A stretch of DNA of 15,965 nt from assembly GCA_900768675.1 (NCBI GenBank), contig CAAGDT010000204.1, positions 1 to 15,965 on the forward strand. The letters are read 5' to 3'. Within the stretch, counting starts at the first letter, position 1; each line of letters opens with the position of its first letter. The DNA is from Oscillospiraceae bacterium (GTDB taxonomy: Bacteria; Bacillota; Clostridia; Oscillospirales; Ruminococcaceae). Position numbers and translations under genes: made by a program. The notes under the pieces were generated by a model. The model saw only the letters and a list, made by a program, of their open reading frames with translations. It was not told the origin of the DNA and did no database searches. Below are positions 1 to 7,253 of this stretch, one piece after another.

Positions 1-1305
1 GCTGTAAATCTTCCTGTTTCCGGTAACATACAAAAACGTATGTATATCAAATGCATTTTTAAGAGAGAAGAACAGCTGTCCGCCCTTTTTAAGCATGCTG
101 TAAGCCGCCTTTATGATTTTATATGGCTCGGGATAGCGGTTGATATTTTCGCCGATTACGATATAATCAAACTCTTCCCCTGAAAAAGCGGTTCCGATTT
201 CATCTATTTTTCCGAAATGAACATTTTCTGTACCGCATACTGTCTGCAAATCAATCAGATACTTTGCGTCGCAGGTAAAAGCTGATACTTCCGTATTGAA
301 TTTACCGAACGACCGTATTGCATTTTTTATCTCAAGTGCCGGGGTTCCGCATTTCACATCTATTCCGAGAATACGGGGATTCCGGCTTGCCGTATTTTTA
401 AGGGCAGACACATACTCCACCGCAAAATTATTTACATCATCCCAGGCGTCAACTCCAAAATATTTGTCTCGGAAATTAGCCCTGCCCACACGAAGTGATT
501 CAGCAAATTTTGCAGGGTCTTTTCCCTCTCCGCTGAAAACTGCATGATTGTGATGAATCCAGGTATCCTTTGCGAGAATAACCTTGTAACCCGCGCGGCG
601 AACTCTGAAAGCAATATCGTCGTCGGCAAAATCATGGAAAAATCCCATATCATTTAACGGCATACCTATCGCATACAGACACTCTTTTCTGTAAAGCGTT
701 CCTAAAGTAATAATCCTTAATCTTTCGTGCCATTTGGCAGGGTCGGATTTATTGAACACCGCCGCCTTTTTCTGCATATCCTCAAAATCGGTAAACTCCA
801 TATCGTAGCCCTGAAGGTTACTTACATTTGATGACATAGGATTTACTATACCGATTTTTGGGTCGGACTCGGCAACTTTCACAAGATTGCTGAGCCAGTT
901 ATCGGTAACAATAAGGTCGTTTGACAGCGATACAAGATAACGGGAAATCCAGTTAATATCAATAAAATTTGCCGGAAGCATTGCGCTTATATTCTTACTG
1001 AGGTGCAGTATACGCTTATAAGGATAATCAATGCTTTTAAAATACTCCAGAGTATCGTCTGTTGAACCGTTATCAATCAGAAGCAAATCATACTTTACTC
1101 CGTTGGTGTGCTTAAGCACGCTGTCTATGCACTCTTTTGTCTTGTCTACCCTGTTATAACCCTGAATTAATATTGTGACATCGGAATCAAATTCGTTCAT
1201 AGCATGAACGGACTCGGAAATTATAGTTCTTGCGGTATATAAATCCTCTGCATTTTTTATAGCCGCAGCATTATCTGTGTTTATGTTGTAAATTATATCG
1301 CTCAT
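1..1305 (-). CDS. Family 2 glycosyltransferase fused to a methyltransferase-like domain (C-terminus cut by window edge)
   Basis: The reading frame stays open for 435 codons from ATG at 1303-1305 to base 1, so the C-terminus lies outside the window. Residues about 45-280 look like a GT-A fold glycosyltransferase of family 2: LLIDNGSTDDT for nucleotide-sugar binding, a SLSNDL segment where the metal-binding acidic motif normally lies, and FADDDIAFRVRRAGY followed by a HHNH segment, the usual acceptor/catalytic end. Residues about 320-435 resemble a class I SAM-methyltransferase start (ILGIDVKCGTP as motif I, then EEFDYIVIG and a MLKKGGQLFFSL segment). An AAGGA ribosome site precedes the start. 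It is the last visible gene of the leftward carbohydrate operon, 47 bases after the third radical SAM gene. The role is inferred as adding a sugar to a surface glycan; donor and acceptor are unknown. The methyltransferase part could be inactive, since its catalytic half is not visible. Confidence 0.85.
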   Translation of the reverse strand, partial: MSDIIYNINTDNAAAIKNAEDLYTARTIISESVHAMNEFDSDVTILIQGYNRVDKTKECIDSVLKHTNGVKYDLLLIDNGSTDDTLEYFKSIDYPYKRILHLSKNISAMLPANFIDINWISRYLVSLSNDLIVTDNWLSNLVKVAESDPKIGIVNPMSSNVSNLQGYDMEFTDFEDMQKKAAVFNKSDPAKWHERLRIITLGTLYRKECLYAIGMPLNDMGFFHDFADDDIAFRVRRAGYKVILAKDTWIHHNHAVFSGEGKDPAKFAESLRVGRANFRDKYFGVDAWDDVNNFAVEYVSALKNTASRNPRILGIDVKCGTPALEIKNAIRSFGKFNTEVSAFTCDAKYLIDLQTVCGTENVHFGKIDEIGTAFSGEEFDYIVIGENINRYPEPYKIIKAAYSMLKKGGQLFFSLKNAFDIHTFLYVTGNRKIYS

Positions 1306-1328
1306 TTTGTTTCCTTTTCTGGCTGAAA

Positions 1329-1344
1329 ACACATAATTATGTGT
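1329..1344. repeat. 16-bp perfect palindrome in operon gap
   Basis: ACACATAATTATGTGT is a perfect dyad in the 47-base gap between the third radical SAM gene and the glycosyltransferase gene. It is AT-rich with no loop and no T-tract, so it is a poor terminator. It could be a protein-binding site or a weak mRNA processing hairpin, or chance in AT-rich sequence. Confidence 0.4.
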
Positions 1345-1352
1345 ATGTCCGT

Positions 1353-2372
1353 TTACTTAGTCTTAAATATCTGTAACAGCTTCTCTCTATCCCCGTCCAG
1401 AATATCCTCCTTATGCGCCACATCGTCAGGCGCACAGCACCTTGAGCATTTCTCGTGGAAGAATCTTCCGCCCGAAAGGTGGCATACGCAAAAATCCTTG
1501 TGATTTTTATTAAGCCACATCTTTGCAAGACTTGTGTCATAAATATTTCCCAAAGGATTTGCCTTATAAAGAGCGTCGCAGGGAGCAACATCTCCGTCTG
1601 GCCAAAGGCTGAGCATATAAAAGGGCTGGGGACAGACAATTCTTCTTTCGTGACGGTTTCCGTATCTGTCGACCGAAATATCGTTCTGCTCCTCGGTATA
1701 AGAAACCTTATCATAAACAGGCTTTACCTTATCAATATACATACGGTCAGAAATCCCACCGAAAAGTTCATAAAAGCGGTCTGTTTCCCCGTCTTTAAGG
1801 GAAACGTCCATTGTCTTGACATACAGCTTACAGCCTGTTGCTCTTGAAGCCTTATAAAAGTAAGCCAGATTTTCGTAAAACCGCTGAAAATCTATATTTA
1901 CTCCACAGGTGTTTCGGTAAGACTCGGAATTAATCCCCTGGAGCGAAACCCGAAGAACGTCAAGTCCTGCCTCAAGAAGCCTGTCGCTAAATTCAGGCGT
2001 AAGAAGAGAGGCATTTGTGATTATATCAATCCTGTCCGCTATACCGCCGTTTTTTACACAGTATATCATATCTGGAAGCCGCTTGTTACAAAGGGGTTCG
2101 CCGTGTCCCATAAAGGAAACCAGCTTGTACCTATGGGGAAATTCCTTTGATTGCCGGACAGCAAGTTCCATTGTTTCAATGGACATCATTTGTCCCTGAA
2201 GCCCGTATTCCTCTCGCAGCTTTTCTTTCCCTAAACTCTGGGCGCAGTAGCAGCAGCGGAAATTGCATACCTCGGAGGGAAAAACATTCAGCGTAAAGGG
2301 CGTATCAACAGGCACGCTGTCGGCAAGCCTTACTCTGTCGTCAACGCCTGTAAATGGCTTTATTTCTGACAT
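1353..2372 (-). CDS. Radical SAM/SPASM-like protein, third of three tandem paralogues
   Basis: This 339-residue protein has the radical SAM cluster motif CNFRCCYC (Cys36, Cys40, Cys43), which binds a 4Fe-4S cluster that cleaves S-adenosylmethionine. MGHGEPL follows as the GGE-like SAM-contacting motif, then DIITNASLL and LRVSLQG strands of the partial barrel. The C-terminal part carries a short SPASM-like set: CPQPFYML, VAPCD and a CxxC within EKCSRCC, enough for one auxiliary cluster. The start overlaps the end of the preceding paralogue by 13 bases, implying coupled translation. Its N-terminus (EIKP...RLAD.VP...PFTL) aligns with that paralogue. Family knowledge says such proteins are cytoplasmic, oxygen-sensitive oxidoreductases or maturases. 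No precursor peptide is seen nearby and the operon is sugar-related, so a role in sugar or glycan modification is inferred; substrate unknown. Confidence 0.85.
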   Translation of the reverse strand: MSEIKPFTGVDDRVRLADSVPVDTPFTLNVFPSEVCNFRCCYCAQSLGKEKLREEYGLQGQMMSIETMELAVRQSKEFPHRYKLVSFMGHGEPLCNKRLPDMIYCVKNGGIADRIDIITNASLLTPEFSDRLLEAGLDVLRVSLQGINSESYRNTCGVNIDFQRFYENLAYFYKASRATGCKLYVKTMDVSLKDGETDRFYELFGGISDRMYIDKVKPVYDKVSYTEEQNDISVDRYGNRHERRIVCPQPFYMLSLWPDGDVAPCDALYKANPLGNIYDTSLAKMWLNKNHKDFCVCHLSGGRFFHEKCSRCCAPDDVAHKEDILDGDREKLLQIFKTK

Positions 2373-3394
2373 TTCCTCGCCTCTAATCTTTTAAGAATTG
2401 CTTCCCTGTCGTTATCAAGGTTGTCCTCTTCGGGAGTAAAGCATAAATAATTCTCGCAATTTTTACAGAACTCCACAGCCTCAATGCCGTTTTTCAGCAT
2501 TTCACTCTGCAAATCATACAGCTTATCGGAATTCCATATATCGTATATGCTTGTGACGCCTGCGTTTCCCAAAGAATATTTCTCCGAATGTCCAAGCGGC
2601 GGACAAGGAAATGTGTTACCGCTTGAATCAATCTGCAGGGTATAAAAAGCGTAGGGGCATACGCTTCGTCTGACAGAAGCGTCGCCGTAAAAGGTCTTCC
2701 TGCTGTTTACCTCTGCGCTGTAATCCTTCATCATACTTGGCTGAGCGGTTGTGAGATGCTCGATATAGATATGATCGCAGATATTTCCGAACATTTTATA
2801 AAAATCGTCGACGGTTTCGCCTTCGTCAAAACAAGCGTCCATAATTTTTATATACAGCTTGCAGCTTCCCTTTTTACTGTAAAAATATGTAAGATTGTCC
2901 AAGAGCCTGCTAAAGTCAATATCAGCACCTGTAATCTCCTTATACTTTTTTGCAGTAAGACCTTGGATTGACACTCTCAGAAATGTCAGCCCCGCAGAAA
3001 GCAGTCTGTCCGTCACACTATGGGAAAGCAGATATGCGTTTGTTACGATTTCATAGCCCTGCGCAATCTTCTTCTCTCTCATAGCCGAAATCATATCGGG
3101 AAGCATAGGATTTGCCAGAGGTTCGCCCAGTCCCGTAAAGAGAACCCGCTTGATTTTTCCGCCGAATTTCTGCGCATCATCACAAATCTTATCAAAAAGC
3201 CTGTTATCTATATGCCTGCGGCAGAAGCCTATTTTATCCAGTTCTTCGTTGCTTTTGCTGTGGGTGCAGTAGAAGCATTTGAAATTACAAATCTGGGTTG
3301 GAGAAACGAATAAGGTAAAGGGCGCCTCAAGCGGTACAATATCAGCCAGCCTTTGCCTTTCCTTAGTGTACCCCGGCTTAATTTCAGCGTTCAT
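2360..3394 (-). CDS. Radical SAM/SPASM-like protein, second of three tandem paralogues
   Basis: I place the start at ATG 3392-3394, giving 344 residues, rather than 18 codons upstream, because MNAEIKPGYTKERQRLAD then lines up with the start of the third paralogue and its cysteines fall at the same positions (Cys36, Cys40, Cys43 in CNFKCFYC). A GGAG lies 4-5 bases before this start. TGLGEPL is the GGE-like motif and EIVTNAYLL and LRVSIQG are barrel strands. A C-terminal cysteine set (CPYAFYTL, TFPCP, CKNC, plus one more Cys in NYLCF) can hold an auxiliary Fe-S cluster. It overlaps the first paralogue by 11 bases and the third by 13. The conserved KIMD and FYKMFGNICDHIYIEH segments are shared in position with its neighbours, so the three arose by duplication. 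Substrate unknown; sugar or glycan chemistry inferred from context. Confidence 0.85.
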   Translation of the reverse strand: MNAEIKPGYTKERQRLADIVPLEAPFTLFVSPTQICNFKCFYCTHSKSNEELDKIGFCRRHIDNRLFDKICDDAQKFGGKIKRVLFTGLGEPLANPMLPDMISAMREKKIAQGYEIVTNAYLLSHSVTDRLLSAGLTFLRVSIQGLTAKKYKEITGADIDFSRLLDNLTYFYSKKGSCKLYIKIMDACFDEGETVDDFYKMFGNICDHIYIEHLTTAQPSMMKDYSAEVNSRKTFYGDASVRRSVCPYAFYTLQIDSSGNTFPCPPLGHSEKYSLGNAGVTSIYDIWNSDKLYDLQSEMLKNGIEAVEFCKNCENYLCFTPEEDNLDNDREAILKRLEARKCQK

Positions 3395-4388
3395 TATTCT
3401 CCATTTCCTCCTTATACTTTTCAATAAGCATATCCTTATACCCGTCAAGATAATCCCCGCTCTGAAGCCCGAATTCCGGCACCGAGCAATCCTTGCATAC
3501 CCCTATCATATCTGCGCCGCCCAACTGCTTCAAAAGGAACAAGCTGTGCTGCCTGCTGTCCCAGATTTCCTTAAGGGAGCTGGCCTTTACATTCATATAG
3601 CGGATAGGAAGGGTTGTTGAGCAGCAGGGTGCAACTGTTCCGTCGGGATATAAAACCATCATATAAAAAGGCATTGAACAGATATTCGATTTCCCGCTGT
3701 TGCCCTGCTTGCATTTCTTTGAAAGCTCGCCGAACTGTGAATAATCCACCTCGTCAACAAATGGGATCGCATACTCCACCGCAGAAATATCGCAGGCGTT
3801 TTTAAACATATCCTTGAATTTATCAAAATCCTCGGTTGAATCCATAGATATGTCCATTATCTTCACATATACCTCGGTATCCCTCTTTTTTGCACAGAAA
3901 TATTCAAGCTGACTTACAAGCTTATTTATATCAATATCAACCGCAGAAATTTCCTTGTATTTTGCAGACGTAATACCTTGTAATGATACCCTGAGCCTGT
4001 CAAGTCCAGCTGATATAAGCTTATCGCTGAGCTCATTTGTCAGCAAAGAGCCGTTAGTAACGATTTCAACCCGCTGTGCGGCATCTTTCTCCTTGGCGTA
4101 ACGAACCATTTCTGCAATTTGCGGATGAATCAGCGGTTCGCCGTGCCCCGCAAAAATAATAGCCTTGAGCCTGTCGTCAAACCGGGACAAATCGTCGATT
4201 GCCTTTTTGTATGTTTCTATGCTCATAAGCTGCCTGCTAAAGTTCATTCTTTTGAGCTGTTCCTCTGAAAGGCTGTGCAGACAGTAGCTGCATTTAAAAT
4301 TACAGTAAAAGCTTGGAAAAATATGAAGCGAAAAGGGCGTTTTAAGCGGCAGCTGTTCTCCCAGCCGGGTCCTTTGCATATTAACCAT
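3384..4388 (-). CDS. Radical SAM/SPASM-like protein, first of three tandem paralogues
   Basis: This 334-residue protein carries CNFKCSYC (Cys29, Cys33, Cys36), FAGHGEPL, EIVTNGSLL and LRVSLQG, the standard radical SAM landmarks. The C-terminus has CSMPFYMM, VAPCC and CKDC, a four-cysteine SPASM-like auxiliary site. The ATG at 4386-4388 lies one base after the stop of the FkbM gene. A GAGG six bases upstream favours it over the ATG three codons later. It is the most diverged of the three paralogues at its N-terminus, about seven residues shorter. The middle section (residues about 165-230) shares KIMD with the others but ends in different residues, which may mean a different substrate. It acts in the cytoplasm and needs SAM and a reductant. 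The reaction is unknown. Confidence 0.85.
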   Translation of the reverse strand: MVNMQRTRLGEQLPLKTPFSLHIFPSFYCNFKCSYCLHSLSEEQLKRMNFSRQLMSIETYKKAIDDLSRFDDRLKAIIFAGHGEPLIHPQIAEMVRYAKEKDAAQRVEIVTNGSLLTNELSDKLISAGLDRLRVSLQGITSAKYKEISAVDIDINKLVSQLEYFCAKKRDTEVYVKIMDISMDSTEDFDKFKDMFKNACDISAVEYAIPFVDEVDYSQFGELSKKCKQGNSGKSNICSMPFYMMVLYPDGTVAPCCSTTLPIRYMNVKASSLKEIWDSRQHSLFLLKQLGGADMIGVCKDCSVPEFGLQSGDYLDGYKDMLIEKYKEEMENNER

Positions 4389-4389
4389 A

Positions 4390-5505
4390 TTAAGCCTCGC
4401 TCCTTTTTACAGCGTATAAAACTGTTTCCATTGTATATGAATTATAGCTTCTGAGATAATAGCTGTATCCGCTTTTTATTGAATCTATAAGTAACGGCAA
4501 CCGCCATATATCGTCAATGCTGTGATACACGCATATCGCCATATCGGGCATTGAATCCCGTATAATCTCAGAAGCCCCGATAATCGCATTATACTCCTCG
4601 CCCTCAATATCCATTTTTATAAACGTAGGTCTGAAGCAGGGCAGCGCCTGGTCAAGAGAAACCGAAACAACGGTAATTTCTCCGCTGTCCGAAAGGCTTC
4701 CCGAGCCTGTTCCTTCGGCAAAGCAGCAAAGCTTCGTCTTATCGCTTACTGCATTATTATATAAATAGAATTCAGTTCCGCTGCCTTTGTATTTTGCACA
4801 GTTTTCCGACATCTTCTTGTAATTCCCGATAAAAGGCTCAAAGGAAACAACTTTTTTCGGCTTGTACTTTTTCAGTACTGCTTCTGCGGTATCTCCGATA
4901 TATCCGCCGCAATCAACAAATACGGAATAATCCTTTGCGAATGGTATATTTTCAGGAAAATACTGTTCCGACATAGGCTCTTCGTATTTTTCGCAGCAGG
5001 AATAATCCCCCGAAAAATGCGCATATATGTTGTTTAAAAATATTTCCCTGCTTTTTTGGTCGGACAAAAGGGAATAGGCCTTATTTATCTGACCGAATGC
5101 GGTTTTGCCGTTATAGCTTTCTGTAAAACATACGGATAAGCAGCGTATACTCTGTGCTTCAATAACGCATTCAAAGCCTGCGGCATTTATACCGTCAATT
5201 ATTGTTCTGCGCAAGTCCTTATCACATACAATAGAGAATATCACAACTGTATTTTCTCGTGTGCTGTCATAATCCTCAAGTCTGTAAACAGCCGTTCCGT
5301 CAACGCTTCCTATTGCCTTTGCATTTACGTCAAGAAACGCCTTCACATCAATCCTGCTTCTTTTAAGCAGGGCAAGCATTTCTCTGCCAAAGCTTCCTGC
5401 TCCGTATATCAGTATATTTTTCCCCGATAAGGCTTCAACGACCTTACTCTGCGCAACACGTACGGGACAATCAATAAGGCTCTTAATTCTTTCAAGCAGT
5501 TCCAT
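4390..5505 (-). CDS. FkbM-family methyltransferase with N-terminal Rossmann-like domain
   Basis: The protein is 371 residues. Residues about 28-120 form a Rossmann-like unit (ILIYGAGSFGREML at 31-44, then VKAFLDVN), resembling the nucleotide- or sugar-binding N-domains found in glycan enzymes. Residues about 190-370 are an FkbM-type SAM-dependent O-methyltransferase: VDCGGYIGDT at 198-206 is the SAM-binding motif I, SFEP at 221-224 the acidic motif II, and FIKMDIEGEE near 297-304 the family signature. The start lies one base after the stop of the epimerase gene with GAGGAA upstream. FkbM proteins typically methylate sugar hydroxyls on surface polysaccharides or natural products; here O-methylation of a sugar made by the operon is inferred. 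The N-domain could instead be an enzyme in its own right. Confidence 0.85.
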   Translation of the reverse strand: MELLERIKSLIDCPVRVAQSKVVEALSGKNILIYGAGSFGREMLALLKRSRIDVKAFLDVNAKAIGSVDGTAVYRLEDYDSTRENTVVIFSIVCDKDLRRTIIDGINAAGFECVIEAQSIRCLSVCFTESYNGKTAFGQINKAYSLLSDQKSREIFLNNIYAHFSGDYSCCEKYEEPMSEQYFPENIPFAKDYSVFVDCGGYIGDTAEAVLKKYKPKKVVSFEPFIGNYKKMSENCAKYKGSGTEFYLYNNAVSDKTKLCCFAEGTGSGSLSDSGEITVVSVSLDQALPCFRPTFIKMDIEGEEYNAIIGASEIIRDSMPDMAICVYHSIDDIWRLPLLIDSIKSGYSYYLRSYNSYTMETVLYAVKRSEA

Positions 5506-5506
5506 T

Positions 5507-6406
5507 TTATATTTTTCCTCTGTAATACTCCGAAATACTTGTTATGCTGTCTCTGAAATTATGTTTTGCAGAAAAGCCGAATTCGCTATCAAACACTTCC
5601 GTATCAAACCACTCCCGCCTGAACACCAGTCCGTCGTCTCTGTCGGTAAACAGAATTTCTCCCTTATAGCCGCAGATTTCCGCCGCCTCTTCTATATACT
5701 CCCTGAGTATCCTTGGCTTTCCGCTTCCTATATAGTAAAAAGCTTCCGCCGATTTTTTCTCGCCCAGCAATCTGAATGCAGCGGCAAGGTCGGCTACGTC
5801 TATTATGTCAAAATACCGATTGCATCTGCCGTACTCCATAGACCTTCCGCTAAGAAAGCTTCTGACGGTGCCTGGAATAAGCTGGCTCTCGTTCATATAT
5901 ACGCCCACGGGGTGGCAGAACTGGCACCAGATATATTCAATATTAAGCTTCTTTGAAAGCTGAAATGTTTTCTCGTGGGCATGCTTTTTTGAGATAATAT
6001 AAAAGGAACTTCCGCTGAAATTATTGTTTTCCAGTATAGAATCCACAAACCTCTCGTACACTGTGCCTGCAAAAATAATCTTACCGCAGCCTATTGAAGC
6101 GGCAAGCTCCATAGCCTCAACAGCCATACGCTCGTTATTAAGCTGCAAGGCAGGCTCCGCCCTCAGCGGACCACAGGCGCCCTCCCACAGCAGATGATAC
6201 CACACGTCAATTTTCAGCCCTGAAACAGCGTCTTTGAGTTTGTCCTGCCCACAGGTTATAACATTGATGTTATCCATTTCCGGAAGATTTGTGAGCAGCC
6301 CATGGTTTTTTCGGCATACGGCATACACCTTATGCCCATTTTCCGCCAGTTCCTTCGTAAGATAGTAGCCGATATAGCCGGAAGCCCCGTTTACAAGTAC
6401 ATTCAT
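5507..6406 (-). CDS. NAD(P)-dependent nucleotide-sugar epimerase/dehydratase (extended SDR)
   Basis: The 299-residue protein begins with the glycine-rich dinucleotide motif GASGYIG (residues 7-13). It has the extended-SDR catalytic elements: a Thr at 115 in FAGTVYE, and Tyr136 and Lys140 in YIISK, spaced YxxxK. The length is typical for NDP-sugar epimerases, 4,6-dehydratases or 4-reductases. It overlaps the RmlC-type gene by four bases (ATGA), so the two are probably coupled and act on the same nucleotide sugar. A reductase finishing a deoxysugar, comparable to RmlD, is possible. The sequence alone does not separate epimerase, dehydratase and reductase. Confidence 0.85.
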   Translation of the reverse strand: MNVLVNGASGYIGYYLTKELAENGHKVYAVCRKNHGLLTNLPEMDNINVITCGQDKLKDAVSGLKIDVWYHLLWEGACGPLRAEPALQLNNERMAVEAMELAASIGCGKIIFAGTVYERFVDSILENNNFSGSSFYIISKKHAHEKTFQLSKKLNIEYIWCQFCHPVGVYMNESQLIPGTVRSFLSGRSMEYGRCNRYFDIIDVADLAAAFRLLGEKKSAEAFYYIGSGKPRILREYIEEAAEICGYKGEILFTDRDDGLVFRREWFDTEVFDSEFGFSAKHNFRDSITSISEYYRGKI

Positions 6407-6948
6407 TGGCTTTTACCCAGCAATTTGTGATTTCTGTCCTTTTCCGATATAATAAGTCTGCTGTAATCCGAAACTCCCCAGTCAATGCCGAACTGAGGGT
6501 CGTCAAACCTGTAACCTTTCTCGCTTTCGGGAACGTAGTTATGGGTTGTGTAATAAATAATCTGGCTGTCGTCTTCAAGAGTGAGATAACCGTGAGCGCA
6601 GCCCTTTGGTATATACAGCGACCTTTTATTATCCTCGCTCAATTCAGCAGAAACATAGCTTCTGTATGTAGGAGAACCGGGAGTAACGTCAACGCAGACA
6701 TCAAGTATCCGCCCTCTTGCACATAAAACCAGCTTGTCCTCGCTATCGGGGGAGGACTGGGAATGAAGCCCCCGCAGAGTCCACTTCTTTTCGTTATAAG
6801 AAATATTGGACTGCACAAAGTTTGCATTTATACCGTATTTCTCCAGCGAATCATGACAAAAGGCTCTCATAAAATAACCTCTTTCGTCCTTAAAGCAGTT
6901 ATTTTCAATTATGTAGCAGCCTTTAATTTTAGTTTCGGTTATAGTCAT
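6403..6948 (-). CDS. rfbC: RmlC/RfbC-type dTDP-4-dehydrorhamnose 3,5-epimerase family protein
   Basis: At 181 residues it has the family's usual length and cupin fold motifs. LRGLHSQ places His62 as the catalytic base, Lys72 follows in EDKLVL, and Tyr132/Tyr133 in IIYYTTHNY give the catalytic tyrosine. LYIPKGCAHGYLTL and DDPQFGIDW are also family hallmarks. The enzyme inverts C3 and/or C5 of a 4-keto-6-deoxy nucleotide sugar in the cytoplasm. It is the first gene after the promoter at 6985-7013, with GGAG seven bases before ATG. The partners RmlA, RmlB and RmlD are not in the window, so the product may be rhamnose supplied with help from elsewhere or a different deoxysugar. The symbol reflects family membership; the exact substrate is not established. 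Confidence 0.85.
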   Translation of the reverse strand: MTITETKIKGCYIIENNCFKDERGYFMRAFCHDSLEKYGINANFVQSNISYNEKKWTLRGLHSQSSPDSEDKLVLCARGRILDVCVDVTPGSPTYRSYVSAELSEDNKRSLYIPKGCAHGYLTLEDDSQIIYYTTHNYVPESEKGYRFDDPQFGIDWGVSDYSRLIISEKDRNHKLLGKSQ

Positions 6949-6984
6949 ATATTAACTCCGGCAAAAATAGATTTACTTATTTTT

Positions 6985-7013
6985 ATAATAACAATTTTCG
7001 GCATATTTGTCAA
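6985..7013 (-). promoter_or_regulatory. Sigma-A promoter of the carbohydrate operon
   Basis: Read on the minus strand, TTGACA (7008-7013) and TATTAT (6985-6990) are separated by exactly 17 bases. The -35 box is full consensus. It lies about 37 bases upstream of the first gene and faces the whole leftward operon. A second -10-like TATAAT sits at 7016-7021 but has no good -35. Confidence 0.8.
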
Positions 7014-7055
7014 GCATTATAGCAAAAAACAGTCCGCAGATATGAAAACTGCACA

Positions 7056-7235
7056 TATAGGCAATACCGCATAATTATTGTCGTGCGATTACACAGTCAG
7101 ATTTTTCGTCAGGTTGTACAAAAACGACGCAGGCGTGCTGGCACACGTCAAGGAGTTTTTGTGCAAGATGGCGGAAAATGTGCAAGTAAGCGTACGGCAA
7201 AGGCGGAAGCTGTTAATTGTGCGGTGTTGCCTATA
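7056..7235. mobile_element. 172-bp MITE-like hairpin element, copy 1 (with flanking TATA)
   Basis: The element runs 7060-7231 with terminal inverted repeats GGCAATACCGCA and TGCGGTGTTGCC, bounded by TATA on both sides (7056-7059, 7232-7235), which looks like a 4-bp target duplication. It has no coding capacity. Its interior folds back on itself nearly end to end: TTTTTCGTCA near 7102 pairs with TGGCGGAAAA near 7169, ACAAAAAC (7118-7125) with GTTTTTGT (7155-7162), and CGTG (7134-7137) with CACG (7144-7147). It sits 22 bases after the DUF5131 stop and upstream of the operon promoter. With that promoter and flanking AT-rich sequence it fills the 305-base gap. A partial second copy is at 15814. 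I do not recognise a named family. Confidence 0.75.
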
Positions 7236-7253
7236 ATATAATTGCTTTCTTTT

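Noticed and set aside
1337..1714. Minus-strand 125-codon frame inside the third radical SAM gene
   Set aside because: It is a shifted frame of the same strand inside a well-supported gene and has no domain.
7060..7231. Element copy 1 as a riboswitch of the carbohydrate operon
   Set aside because: It lies upstream of the operon's consensus promoter, so it is not in the leader mRNA from that promoter. The second copy and inverted termini point to a repeat element.
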